Assembly: GCA_030625445.1 (NCBI GenBank)
Contig: DAOUQU010000012.1
Location: 1-14,243 of the forward strand
Length of the DNA stretch: 14,243 nucleotides
Direction: 5' to 3'
From: Gammaproteobacteria bacterium
Lineage (GTDB): Bacteria > Pseudomonadota > Gammaproteobacteria > Chromatiales > Chromatiaceae
The notes beneath the pieces are model-generated. The model saw nothing but the letters and a program-made list of their open reading frames with translations, had not been told where the DNA came from and made no database searches. Numbering within the stretch: position 1 is the first letter of the stretch; each line of letters opens with the position of its first letter. Positions 1 to 6,964 of this stretch are shown piece after piece. Made by a program: the position numbers and the translations under genes.

Positions 1-644
1 ACATTGAGTAATCCCAGTCCGCGTACTTCGATAAAATCCTGCAACAGAGGGGGGCAGCTGCCGCTGACAATATCCGGCGCGATACGTGCAAATTCGGGTG
101 CGTCATCAGCTATCAGACGATGGCCGCGTGCAACCAGTTCCAGGGCGAGTTCACTCTTGCCGACAGCGACCATGCCGGTTAACAGCACTCCGATGCCCAG
201 AATTTCGAGGAAAACCCCGTGCATGGTTTCCCGTTCTGCAAGTTCCTGAGCCAGAAAATATTGCAGGTTGTTGAGTACCCGCTGATCGTCTGCCGGACTT
301 GCCAGCAGTGGAGTGTCCGTGCTGTCGGCAGCCTCGATCAGGTAGCCGGGAGCTGCAATATCATCAGTGCAAATAACGGCGGCTGGCTCCGGGATAAAGA
401 GCTGCCGGATGGTGTCGGCACGGGTTCTGCTTGCGAGCCTGTCCAGATAGCCCAGTTCAGCATGGCCGATCAGCTGAATACGATTCGGATGGATGAAATT
501 AAGTGAGCCCACAAGGGTTTGCTCGCGGCTATCTTCATCTTCATCCAGAAGGGACTTGTTGCTGCCATCGATGCCGGCTACCCAGGTGATCTCAAGACGT
601 TGGCCAACGGCATGGATGAAGCTCCCGATGGTTGAGCGGCTCAT
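1..644 (-). CDS. hprK: HPr kinase/phosphorylase, 3' end cut by window edge
   Basis: Bifunctional kinase/phosphorylase acting on a serine of HPr-type phosphocarriers in the cytoplasm. I translated it directly from 644 to the left edge: 214 codons are visible, against about 310-320 residues in the family. The C-terminal kinase domain is recognisable from His142 in MHGVFLEILG, a P-loop GMVAVGKS at 157-164, ADD at 179-181 (metal/catalytic aspartates) and the family signature EVRGLGLLN at 206-214. The N-terminal half is the variable HprK N domain. The ATG at 644 overlaps the ptsN stop by 4 bp (ATGA), so translation is probably coupled. In gammaproteobacteria this gene typically sits between ptsN and rapZ and belongs to the regulatory PTS, not sugar uptake. 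Oddity: the family P-loop is usually close to GDSGIGKS; here DSGI is replaced by MVAV, although the minimal Walker A G-x4-GKS is kept. Confidence 0.95.
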   Translation of the reverse strand, partial: MSRSTIGSFIHAVGQRLEITWVAGIDGSNKSLLDEDEDSREQTLVGSLNFIHPNRIQLIGHAELGYLDRLASRTRADTIRQLFIPEPAAVICTDDIAAPGYLIEAADSTDTPLLASPADDQRVLNNLQYFLAQELAERETMHGVFLEILGIGVLLTGMVAVGKSELALELVARGHRLIADDAPEFARIAPDIVSGSCPPLLQDFIEVRGLGLLN

Positions 645-1105
645 GCGCTTTTGCGTTGCTGGATGCCGGTAAGAATAGAATAAATCTCCTCCTGGGTGGA
701 GGCTGAACGCAACTGATCACGGATATCCGGATCGTTAAACATCTTTGCCAGTGATGCCAGCAGGCGCAAATACTCCTCGTTTGCTCCAGCCGGAACCAGC
801 ATTGCAAAGATGATGTCGACCGGCTCTTCATCCGGCGCATCAAAATCAACGCTCTGCGCGAGGCGTATGAAAACAGCTCTCGGGGCCTGGATACCCTGCA
901 TGCGCGCATGAGGGAGGGCTATTCCGTATCCCAGAGCTGTGCTCCCGAGCTCTTCCCGTGCAAGGAGCTTATTGACAATGGTTTGTGGCGAAATATCAGA
1001 GTCTTCCAGCAGAAGGGCGATTTTTTCTATGAGTCTCTCTTTCTCGACAGGAACGGCATCCAGTATGATGCCGCTGCCGTTGAGTAGTGAAGGGGGAATT
1101 GTCAT
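641..1105 (-). CDS. ptsN: PTS IIA-like nitrogen regulatory protein EIIA(Ntr)
   Basis: Terminal phosphoryl acceptor of the nitrogen PTS (PtsP-NPr-PtsN), a cytoplasmic regulator of potassium transport and other targets in studied species. The protein is 154 residues, normal for the family. The fructose-type EIIA fold shows throughout: an N-terminal segment with VEKERLIEKIALLL, then LLAREELGSTALGYGIALPH, where His66 is the phosphorylation site, and a C-terminal helical part ending LTGIQQRKSA. Its ATG shares one base with the hpf stop (TAATG), and its own stop overlaps the hprK ATG by 4 bp, so hpf-ptsN-hprK form one tightly coupled unit. This is the standard position downstream of rpoN. Confidence 0.97.
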   Translation of the reverse strand: MTIPPSLLNGSGIILDAVPVEKERLIEKIALLLEDSDISPQTIVNKLLAREELGSTALGYGIALPHARMQGIQAPRAVFIRLAQSVDFDAPDEEPVDIIFAMLVPAGANEEYLRLLASLAKMFNDPDIRDQLRSASTQEEIYSILTGIQQRKSA

Positions 1106-1395
1106 TAACGGTGACTCTGCAGTTTCTCTTTGTATTTCATTAACTGGCGGTCGAGTTTATCAACCAGGGCATCGATGGCAGCGTACATATCTTCATTTTC
1201 GGTATCTGCGAAAATATCCTGTCCACTGACATGAAAGTTTGCTTCAGCCATCTGGCGTTGTTTTTCGATGCTCAGAATGACGTTAACCCGGGTAACGCTG
1301 TCAAAATGCCGCTCCAGCTTTACGAATTTACTGTTTACGTAATTGCGCATGGAATCAGTAATATCCAGGTGACGACCAGTTAGATTGACTTGCAT
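1105..1395 (-). CDS. hpf: Short ribosome hibernation promoting factor (HPF/YhbH type)
   Basis: Binds the 30S decoding centre and promotes 100S dimer formation, silencing ribosomes in stationary phase. At 96 residues it is the short form, lacking the C-terminal dimerisation domain of long HPF. Family motifs are MQVNLTGRHLDIT at the N terminus, the basic segment NSKFVKLERHFD, VNVILSIEKQRQMAEAN in the middle, and DMYAAIDALVDKLDRQLMKYKEK near the end. The ATG at 1395 has a good Shine-Dalgarno AGAGGA upstream. It lies after rpoN as in most gammaproteobacteria, but 171 bp of non-coding DNA containing a palindromic repeat separates them, so a promoter of its own is possible. Confidence 0.96.
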   Translation of the reverse strand: MQVNLTGRHLDITDSMRNYVNSKFVKLERHFDSVTRVNVILSIEKQRQMAEANFHVSGQDIFADTENEDMYAAIDALVDKLDRQLMKYKEKLQSHR

Positions 1396-1504
1396 ATTGT
1401 TTTCCTCTTGTTGTCATGAACCTATGAAAAAATTGATAGGATGGGGGTTCGGGGGAAGGGTCAGGAAAGTGTCCGTGATAACTCATTGAATTGCAACCCT
1501 TCCC

Positions 1505-1566
1505 CCGTAGAAAAACTTGCTGGAGAGCACTGGTCGAGGCGCGCAGCGATTCAATCAGTGCTTCCA
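1505..1566 (-). repeat. Dispersed palindromic repeat, copy A (rpoN-hpf gap)
   Basis: Read on the minus strand, the element starts immediately after the rpoN stop codon. It contains an imperfect hairpin at 1527-1561 with perfect outer arms GCACTG/CAGTGC, then CTGATTGAATCGC with a CGC/GCG inner stem, and ends with a CAAGTTTTTC tail. It aligns with copies at 4695-4757 (same strand) and 10249-10307 (opposite strand), sharing the core GATTGAATCGC, CGC and a CAAGTTTTTC-like tail. It lies in the 171-bp rpoN-hpf gap. It resembles REP-type elements, but I cannot assign a known family. A short ORF running through it (1355-1567) is the repeat read in frame, not a convincing gene. Confidence 0.8.
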
Positions 1567-3006
1567 TTAGATCATGCGTTTGCGATCACTCGATGACGGA
1601 ATTGCCATCGAATCGCGATATTTTGCCACAGTACGACGGGCAATGGGGATACCCTGCTCTTTTAGCCGGGCGGTAATTCTATTGTCACTCAGCGGTTTTT
1701 CGGGATGCTCTGAATGAATCATCTTTTTGATTCTGGCGCGAATAGCAGTTGATGAGTGATTTCCTGTAACTTCATTTCCAACATGGCTGGAGAAGAAATA
1801 TCTAAACTCAAATATACCACGGGGCGTCAACATATACTTGTTGGTTACAGCGCGGGAAATCGTGGATTCGTGGAGTTCCAGTTCATCAGCCAGCTCACGC
1901 ATCACCATGGGTTGCATGCCTTCCGGGCCTTTTTCAAGGAAGGTCTGCTGTCGACTGACGATGCTTTGCGCCACTCTCAACAGGGTCTCGCGGCGGCTTT
2001 GCAGGCTTTTTAACAGCCAGCGGGCCTCCTGAAGATGATCCCGCATCAACTGGTTGTCATGACTGCGGTCACCACGTTTAATCAGGCCGACATAACCGGC
2101 ATTGATGCGCAGAGCGGGAGCGTTTTCGCTGTTACTTTCGACAATCCAGCGGTCGTTGTGGCGAATCACTGTGACATCAGGAATGATGTAGTCATGGCTT
2201 TTTGTCGAGATGCTCTGTCCGGGGCGGGGATTGCACGAACGAATCAGTTTCAGAACCTCTTGTAACGCCTCTTTATCCAGTCCTGTGCGAAGGCGCAGCA
2301 TGAGTGTATTGTTTTCAGCAAGGAGATCGAACCAGTTTTCGAGCAATGAGACGGCCTTGCCGAGCAGGGGGGTATCTGCAGCTAATTGATGGAGTTGAAT
2401 GATCAGGGTCTCACGCAAGTCACGAGCGCCAACTCCGGCTGGATCAAAGCTCTGGATTCTCTTCAGTACATCCTCGACCAGTTGCGGAGTAATCAGTTTT
2501 GAGTTGAAACTCTCCGCGGTGTCATGAATCTCTCCCTTAAAATAACCGTCATCACTGATCTCCTCAATGATAATTTCGGCAATCTGCTGTTCAATATCAG
2601 TGAAGGATGCAAGGCAGGTTTGCCATAGCAAATGATCGCGCAGCCCTGTCTCTGCAGCGGCAGAGGAGATATCCCATTCTGATTCCCTGGATGTGTCGCG
2701 GCTGCGTGGTGGTGAGATGTCATAAATCGATGACCAGTCGGTGTCGACAGGAAGATCATCAGGGATATTGTCGGCAGTTGTATTGAGTTCCTGGGCGGAT
2801 GTGTCGACGATTTTGTCAACACTCTCCGTTTCAGGTGGCTGATCATCAATGGCTTCATCGATTTCCAGCATTAAATTCTCTTCAAGAGCTTGCTGAATCT
2901 CGGCATTCAGTTCAAGAGTAGAGAGTTGCAACATGCGTATGGCCTGTTGCAGCTGCGGAGTCATGGTCAATTGATGACCAAGACGGATTTGAAGGCTTTG
3001 CTTCAC
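1567..3006 (-). CDS. rpoN: RNA polymerase sigma-54 factor
   Basis: Sigma factor for -24/-12 promoters, activated by AAA+ enhancer-binding proteins. The 479-residue length is normal. Region I is glutamine-rich (MKQSLQIRLGHQLTMTPQLQ, then QAIRMLQLSTLELNAEIQQA) and is followed by an acidic region II (about 50-110). The core-binding and DNA-binding regions include FDPAGVGARDLRE, RELADELELHESTISRAVTNKYM (helix-turn-helix) and FFSSHV. The RpoN box ARRTVAKYR is complete at 456-464. The start is GTG at 3006, chosen because the family begins MKQSLQ; no strong Shine-Dalgarno is seen. It lies 90 bp downstream of lptB. That gap holds a 13-bp perfect palindrome (3058-3070), so rpoN may have its own promoter. 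Copy A of the repeat abuts its stop codon. Confidence 0.98.
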   Translation of the reverse strand: MKQSLQIRLGHQLTMTPQLQQAIRMLQLSTLELNAEIQQALEENLMLEIDEAIDDQPPETESVDKIVDTSAQELNTTADNIPDDLPVDTDWSSIYDISPPRSRDTSRESEWDISSAAAETGLRDHLLWQTCLASFTDIEQQIAEIIIEEISDDGYFKGEIHDTAESFNSKLITPQLVEDVLKRIQSFDPAGVGARDLRETLIIQLHQLAADTPLLGKAVSLLENWFDLLAENNTLMLRLRTGLDKEALQEVLKLIRSCNPRPGQSISTKSHDYIIPDVTVIRHNDRWIVESNSENAPALRINAGYVGLIKRGDRSHDNQLMRDHLQEARWLLKSLQSRRETLLRVAQSIVSRQQTFLEKGPEGMQPMVMRELADELELHESTISRAVTNKYMLTPRGIFEFRYFFSSHVGNEVTGNHSSTAIRARIKKMIHSEHPEKPLSDNRITARLKEQGIPIARRTVAKYRDSMAIPSSSDRKRMI

Positions 3007-3096
3007 TGTTATCGTAGGGTGCTTATGTTTGCTAGTTACTATTATTTTAGCTGAAACAGCAAAATTTGCTACTGACTTCCCTCAACTCTTTATTGA

Positions 3097-3822
3097 TTAC
3101 ATCTGGAAGTCATGTCCGAGATAGACTTCGCGAACATCCGGATTATTCAGTAACATCTGTGGTACTCCATGTGCCAGGACCTCACCTTCGTTGATGATGT
3201 AGGCGCGGTCACAGATGCCCAGTGTTTCACGTACATTGTGGTCAGTGATCAGAATGCCGATGCCCTCCGCTGAAAGATTCCTGATGATATTCTGGATATC
3301 TGTGACGGAAATCGGATCGATGCCGGCAAAGGGTTCATCAAGCAGGATATAGGAGGGTTCCATTGTCAATGAACGGGCGATCTCTAGACGACGCCTCTCT
3401 CCACCGGAGAGACTCATCGCCAGATTGCTGCGCAGCCCGGAGAGTCCAAACTGTTTTAGCAGACTGTCGCAGATCTCCCTGCGCTGATGTTTTTCGAGTT
3501 CAGGACGCAACTCCAGAATCGCCAGCAGGTTATCTTCAACGCTCATGCGGCGAAATATGGAAGGCTCCTGGGAGAGATATCCGATGCCGAGATTTGCGCG
3601 GCGATGAATGGGCATCTGCGTGATATCCCTGTCACCCAGCATGACTCTGCCGCAATCGGCAGGCACCAGACCGACAATCATGTAGAAGCTGGTAGTTTTT
3701 CCAGCGCCGTTGGGTCCAAGCAGTCCCACAACCTCGCCGCGTGAGACCTCGACGGTAACATCTTTGACCACAGTTCGTTTATTGTACTGCTTGCACAGTT
3801 GAGTGGCGCTGAGTTTTCCCAT
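3097..3822 (-). CDS. lptB: LPS export ABC transporter ATP-binding protein LptB
   Basis: ATPase of the LptB2FG complex that extracts LPS from the inner membrane. From the start at 3822 the protein is 241 residues, the same length as E. coli LptB, beginning MGKLSATQLCKQYNKR. Motifs: Walker A GPNGAGKTT at 36-44, Q-loop Gln85, signature LSGGE at 138-142, Walker B ILLDE at 159-163 and switch His195 (TDHN). The frame is open back to 3921, which would add 33 residues. Those codons lie inside the 149-bp inverted-repeat element, and a GGAG Shine-Dalgarno (3832-3835) stands 9 nt before the ATG at 3822, so the shorter start is preferred. It is the next gene after lptA and precedes rpoN. Confidence 0.97.
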   Translation of the reverse strand: MGKLSATQLCKQYNKRTVVKDVTVEVSRGEVVGLLGPNGAGKTTSFYMIVGLVPADCGRVMLGDRDITQMPIHRRANLGIGYLSQEPSIFRRMSVEDNLLAILELRPELEKHQRREICDSLLKQFGLSGLRSNLAMSLSGGERRRLEIARSLTMEPSYILLDEPFAGIDPISVTDIQNIIRNLSAEGIGILITDHNVRETLGICDRAYIINEGEVLAHGVPQMLLNNPDVREVYLGHDFQM

Positions 3823-3828
3823 GGGCTG

Positions 3829-3977
3829 GTGCTCCATCAACGTAATATTTTCGGGTTCAGTGAGCTTGTCAGCGTCCATGGCAAGGCGCGTCTCGCCGGC
3901 AATGGCCAATTCCCTTGCCAAGAGGCGTAACGCAGTCCATGGGCGCTGAATCCCAAATTATTACGTTGATGGAGCAC
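3829..3977. mobile_element. 149-bp MITE-like inverted-repeat element between lptA and lptB
   Basis: An exact 18-bp terminal inverted repeat is seen: GTGCTCCATCAACGTAAT at 3829-3846 and its reverse complement at 3960-3977. Similarity continues inward (AATTTGGGATTCAG against ATTTTCGGGTTCAG). Further nested inverted arms are CCATGG at 3876-3881 and 3937-3942, and TGGCAAGG (3879-3886) with CCTTGCCA (3913-3920), so the whole unit can fold into one long hairpin. One end coincides with the last base of the lptA stop codon; the other stops 6 bp before the lptB start. No transposase is encoded and I see no clear target-site duplication. It looks like a non-autonomous, MITE-type insertion. An alternative is an intrinsic processing hairpin of the lpt transcript. 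Confidence 0.75.
3832..3835 (-). promoter_or_regulatory. Shine-Dalgarno site deciding the lptB start
   Basis: GGAG on the minus strand, 9 nt before the ATG at 3822. It lies within the terminal inverted repeat of the 149-bp element, so the element supplies lptB's ribosome-binding site. If the hairpin forms in mRNA this site would be sequestered in the stem. Confidence 0.6.
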
Positions 3978-4771
3978 TACTGCTTCTCGAGCCGGATGGT
4001 TGTATGCACGCGCTCGCTGGCATTCGCCTTTTTGCCAGCAATAGCGGTCATCTGTTTTAAATCGAAAATAATCCGGTCGTTGGTGACATTGCTGCCATCC
4101 TGTTCAATCCTGGCGTCACCGGTCATGACCAGCAGCTCCTTTTTAACATCATAGTCAATGTTCCGGGCTTCTCCGCTGAGAGGGGGTTCTTTGCCACTGC
4201 TCTTTTTGGTGTGTTTGATGTGAATAGGTGTACCGCTCATTTTGATATGCTCGTTGATCATGTCATAGTCTGCTGTCAGTGCGTCTCCATTGGTGTGATT
4301 TCCCTGCTGATCCTGATGTCGGAATTGAATCGGATCTCCTTTGAGACGAAGCAATCTCTCTTTGATCCGGTATGTGACAACAGAGGCTTCCCCTTGAATG
4401 TTGCCACTGCTCCCTGTCTGTTGAAAGACAACGGGGTTGCCTGTTGCGGTGATCAGGCTGTTGTTCTCCTTGTTACGTGTGAGTTGCAGCTGATCACAGG
4501 AAAGCGAGATCTCCCCCTGTGTCAGCTTGACGTTGCCGTTGTAGAGGATAGACGCAGTCGAATCATCATGCTCGACACTGTCAGCCGAGATATTGACCGG
4601 CAGTTTCATCTCTGCTTGAAGCAGAGTTGATGCAAGTAGCATGAGAGTGAAACAAAGAGAGAGTAGCTTGGGGAAACCCCGAATCAATCGAAGGGATGGA
4701 AAAACTTGAAAGGGAGTTCTGGTTGAAGCGCGAAGCGATTCGATCAGAACTTCCGCCTTATTCAATGACAT
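3977..4771 (-). CDS. lptA: LPS transport periplasmic protein LptA, with atypical N-terminal extension
   Basis: Periplasmic bridge protein carrying LPS between LptC and LptD. OstA/LptA-type beta repeats are visible, for example VNISADSVEHDDSTASILYN, then GNVKLTQGEISLSCDQLQL, and later GEARNIDYDVKKELLVMTGD. From the ATG at 4771 the ORF encodes 264 residues, against about 185 in E. coli. The hydrophobic signal core LLSLCFTLMLLASTLLQA begins only at residue 36, with likely cleavage after Ala53. Residues 5-28 are encoded by palindromic repeat copy B. The ATG overlaps lptC by 14 bp, allowing coupled translation. An alternative TTG at 4687 would give a normal signal peptide but has no visible Shine-Dalgarno, and an ATG at 4642 would remove most of the signal. 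The stop codon TAG overlaps the inverted-repeat element. The family call is firm; the start is uncertain. Confidence 0.93.
   Translation of the reverse strand: MSLNKAEVLIESLRASTRTPFQVFPSLRLIRGFPKLLSLCFTLMLLASTLLQAEMKLPVNISADSVEHDDSTASILYNGNVKLTQGEISLSCDQLQLTRNKENNSLITATGNPVVFQQTGSSGNIQGEASVVTYRIKERLLRLKGDPIQFRHQDQQGNHTNGDALTADYDMINEHIKMSGTPIHIKHTKKSSGKEPPLSGEARNIDYDVKKELLVMTGDARIEQDGSNVTNDRIIFDLKQMTAIAGKKANASERVHTTIRLEKQ
4695..4757 (-). repeat. Dispersed palindromic repeat, copy B (lptC-lptA junction)
   Basis: Read on the minus strand, it begins directly after the lptC stop codon. The hairpin at 4715-4751 has perfect outer arms AGTTCTG/CAGAACT, the shared core GATCGAATCGC with CGC/GCG inner stem, and the tail TTTCAAGTTTTTCC. 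Compared with copy A, the outer arm sequences differ yet remain complementary, a sign that the structure is conserved. This copy lies inside the apparent lptA reading frame, coding roughly for VLIESLRASTRTPFQVFPS. Confidence 0.8.
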
Positions 4772-5324
4772 GGGAGCCGCTCACATTTGAGAGAATACGA
4801 ACCTGGACTGGTTTTTTCATGTGGATGTCCACCCCGGTTCCGGAGAGCAGGTGTCCGCCATTCAAAACTGTTGCCGACGCCATGCTGTAAGCCAGGCCGT
4901 TTTGATAGTCGATCATCATGTCTCTGCTGATGGTTTCGATAGCAGTAGAGGCATCACTTGCTTCCTGTTTGAGAAAGACAGAGCCGTAGAGCATCAGGAG
5001 TTTGCTTTTTTGATCTATCCAGCCATGATCAGCTTGTGTATACCAGTTGGGAGCATCAGCAGGAGTCATCATCAGATGAATATTGTCAAGCTCAGTTGAT
5101 TTTTTGATGTAATGGCGCAATTCGTCTGCAATGATATAGTGCAGATGGTGGCCGCTGGCATCTGTGTGTGTCAGTTGCAGATTGCGTACGCGGATATCGG
5201 GATAATCATGGTGAAAGGGATCTTCGGCAACTGATGGATTTGTGTGTCGGTCCAGATGATTGATATAGCTGCTGATCGCCAGCATGACGGCAATCAGGAC
5301 AAAAATGCCCAGCAGTGTCCTCAT
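4758..5324 (-). CDS. lptC: LPS export protein LptC
   Basis: Bitopic inner-membrane protein that passes LPS from LptB2FG to LptA. The 188 residues begin with a single membrane anchor (LLGIFVLIAVMLAISSYI, about 4-21). A periplasmic LptC/YrbK-type beta domain follows, with DYPDIRVRNLQLTHTDASG, HYIIADELRHY, and later MMIDYQNGLAYSMASATVLN and GGHLLSGTGVDIHMKKPVQV. The length matches E. coli LptC (191). The ATG overlaps the kdsC stop as ATGA. The last codons overlap the lptA start by 14 bp, and palindromic repeat copy B follows at once. Confidence 0.95.
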   Translation of the reverse strand: MRTLLGIFVLIAVMLAISSYINHLDRHTNPSVAEDPFHHDYPDIRVRNLQLTHTDASGHHLHYIIADELRHYIKKSTELDNIHLMMTPADAPNWYTQADHGWIDQKSKLLMLYGSVFLKQEASDASTAIETISRDMMIDYQNGLAYSMASATVLNGGHLLSGTGVDIHMKKPVQVRILSNVSGSHVIE

Positions 5325-5845
5325 GAGAGAAATTCAGTCAGACTCGATTCAAAGGTTCCCTGGGCCTGCAGGATCATTTCACTGACATCACGGGCGGCGC
5401 CGCGACCGCCTGTGGATGGAGTTTGCCAGTGCGCATGCTGCGTCACCAGCGGATGCGCATCTTTCACCGCAATTGCGAGTCCAACCTGCCGCATGACGGG
5501 CAGATCGATCAGGTCGTCACCGACATAGGCGATTTGCGCATCTGTGAATCCGGTCTCCTGTTTCAACTCTTCATAAGCTGAATTTTTATTTTTGCGTCCC
5601 TGAAAAACGAACTTGACTCCCAGGGTTTGCATGCGGATTTTGACGACCTCGGAGCTACGCGCGGTGATGATGGCGATTTGTACGCCACTTTGTTGTAAGA
5701 GTGACATTCCCAGGCCGTCTTTGGAGTTGAACGCCTTGTATTCCTGGCCATCGTCACCGATGAAGAGACTGCCGTCTGTCAATACGCCGTCGACATCAAA
5801 GATGACCAGGCGGATCTGCGATGCCTTGTGTTCGATATCCTGCAT
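5321..5845 (-). CDS. kdsC: 3-deoxy-D-manno-octulosonate 8-phosphate phosphatase KdsC
   Basis: HAD-superfamily phosphatase that dephosphorylates KDO-8-phosphate to KDO for lipid A/LPS core synthesis. The 174 residues match the small C0-type tetrameric family. Motif I FDVDGVLTDG carries the nucleophile Asp17 and Asp19. Motif II is IITARSS (Thr61), motif III the lysine in GRKNKNSAY, and motif IV YVGDDLIDLPVM (Asp110, Asp111). It is the first gene of the kdsC-lptCAB-rpoN run and overlaps lptC by 4 bp. The usual upstream partner kdsD (arabinose-5-phosphate isomerase) is not here; sspB ends 65 bp upstream on the same strand. That 65-bp gap is AT-rich and may hold a promoter, but I see no convincing hexamer pair. 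Confidence 0.96.
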   Translation of the reverse strand: MQDIEHKASQIRLVIFDVDGVLTDGSLFIGDDGQEYKAFNSKDGLGMSLLQQSGVQIAIITARSSEVVKIRMQTLGVKFVFQGRKNKNSAYEELKQETGFTDAQIAYVGDDLIDLPVMRQVGLAIAVKDAHPLVTQHAHWQTPSTGGRGAARDVSEMILQAQGTFESSLTEFLS

Positions 5846-5910
5846 ACTTTTCTCTTATTGAAGAATGAATATAAAATTATCCAGGTTGTTTGGAGGCGAC
5901 GTATGAATAT

Positions 5911-6303
5911 CTATTTGATGACTTTTAATTGAGGCCGTGAACTGTTTTTTGAGCTGGTGTTCGGAGCGGACGTTTGCGGTGGATCACTCTCCGGCTGCTC
6001 TTCCTGGAACAGCATTCCTTGGCCATTTTCACGGGCGTAGATCCCCAATACTGCATCCGGCGGCAGGCCGATATCCAGCGATGCTCCGCCAAAGCGGGCA
6101 TTGAAGCTGATCCAGTCGTTGCCAAGATCAAGCGCCTTGACAGCGGATGGACTGATATTAAGCACAATTTTTCCATTCTCGACGTGCTGATGTGGAACAG
6201 TGACATGCTCCTGTTCGGCATTCACTATCATGTGCGGAGTGAAATCGTTGTCGACAATCCACTCGTAGAATGCACGGATCAGGTAGGGGCGTGTAGAAGT
6301 CAC
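5911..6303 (-). CDS. sspB: Stringent starvation protein B, ClpXP adaptor
   Basis: Adaptor that delivers ssrA-tagged and other substrates to ClpXP protease. The 130-residue protein has the conserved dimeric domain (RPYLIRAFYEWIVDNDFTPH, IVLNISPSAVKALDLGNDWI, SFNARFGGASLDIGLPPDAV). A low-complexity linker rich in Pro, Ser and Asn follows (about 100-122), then the C-terminal ClpX-docking peptide RPQLKVIK. The start is GTG at 6303 and overlaps the sspA stop (GTGA), the typical sspA-sspB coupling. Confidence 0.96.
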   Translation of the reverse strand: MTSTRPYLIRAFYEWIVDNDFTPHMIVNAEQEHVTVPHQHVENGKIVLNISPSAVKALDLGNDWISFNARFGGASLDIGLPPDAVLGIYARENGQGMLFQEEQPESDPPQTSAPNTSSKNSSRPQLKVIK

Positions 6304-6926
6304 TTACGTAGTTCTTTCTCTTCTTCAGTCAGGCTTTTGCCAAAACAGGGGCGTTCATACAGGCGTTTTGCATAACCAAGCACCTGCCCCGATCCGACGC
6401 CCTTGAGCTCAATGCCAAGAGCCGGAAGCCGCCATAAGAGTGGCGCAATGGTGGCATCAACGATCGTAAAGTCATCACTCATGAACCAGGGTTTGGCTGC
6501 CAGAACCGGTCCGGCCGCCAGCAGAGACTCTTTGAGTTCCTTGCGCGCCCTGGTCGCCGGTTTTCCGCCTTTGATGATAATGTCGGCCAGCGTATACCAG
6601 TCTTTTTCGACACGGTGCAGGTAGATGCGCGTCATGGCGCGTGAGACGGGGTCGATCGGCAACAGGGGAGGGTGAGGATAGCGTTCATCCAGATACTCCA
6701 TGATAATGCGTGAATCATAGAGTGACAGATCACGATCTATCAGGGTGGGCAGTGTTCTGTAGGGATTTACTTCGGTGACATCTTCAGGCAGATCGAGAGG
6801 ATCGGCATCGAGAATATCAACAGTGATATTTTTCTCAGCAAGCACAATGCGTACACGATGGCTGTAGATGCACTCCGGGTCAGAGAACAGGGTCATGACG
6901 GTTCGCTTGTTGATCATGCTTGGCAT
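6300..6926 (-). CDS. sspA: Stringent starvation protein A, GST-fold RNA polymerase-associated regulator
   Basis: RNA polymerase-binding transcription factor of the stationary-phase response, with a glutathione S-transferase fold but no GST activity in studied cases. From the ATG at 6926 it has 208 residues (E. coli 212). The thioredoxin-like N domain includes TLFSDPECIYSHRVRIVLAE, with NPYRTLPTLIDRDLSLYDSR further on; the surface pocket PHPP is at 84-87, matching the functionally important Pro-His-Pro in E. coli SspA. The frame is open to 6962, but 6926 is preferred because a GAGGA Shine-Dalgarno sits about 11 nt before it and the length fits. A strong extended -10 promoter lies at 6978-6986, so sspAB has its own promoter behind the petC terminator. 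Confidence 0.96.
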   Translation of the reverse strand: MPSMINKRTVMTLFSDPECIYSHRVRIVLAEKNITVDILDADPLDLPEDVTEVNPYRTLPTLIDRDLSLYDSRIIMEYLDERYPHPPLLPIDPVSRAMTRIYLHRVEKDWYTLADIIIKGGKPATRARKELKESLLAAGPVLAAKPWFMSDDFTIVDATIAPLLWRLPALGIELKGVGSGQVLGYAKRLYERPCFGKSLTEEEKELRK

Positions 6927-6964
6927 GCTGATGTAATCCTCGAAAGCGTTAAAGTGACGCAACT

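Noticed and set aside
1355..1567. 70-codon minus-strand ORF between rpoN and hpf
   Set aside because: It is mostly palindromic repeat copy A plus overlap into hpf; it has no recognisable domain, and the frame similarity to the LptA N terminus comes from the shared repeat.
3007..3096. Sigma-70 promoter for rpoN in the lptB-rpoN gap
   Set aside because: Only a TAAAAT without an acceptable -35 and a 13-bp palindrome (3058-3070) were seen; not enough to call a promoter.
3823..3921. N-terminal extension of LptB by 33 residues from an ATG at 3921
   Set aside because: The extra codons lie in the inverted-repeat element, the protein from 3822 already has the exact family length, and a Shine-Dalgarno precedes 3822.
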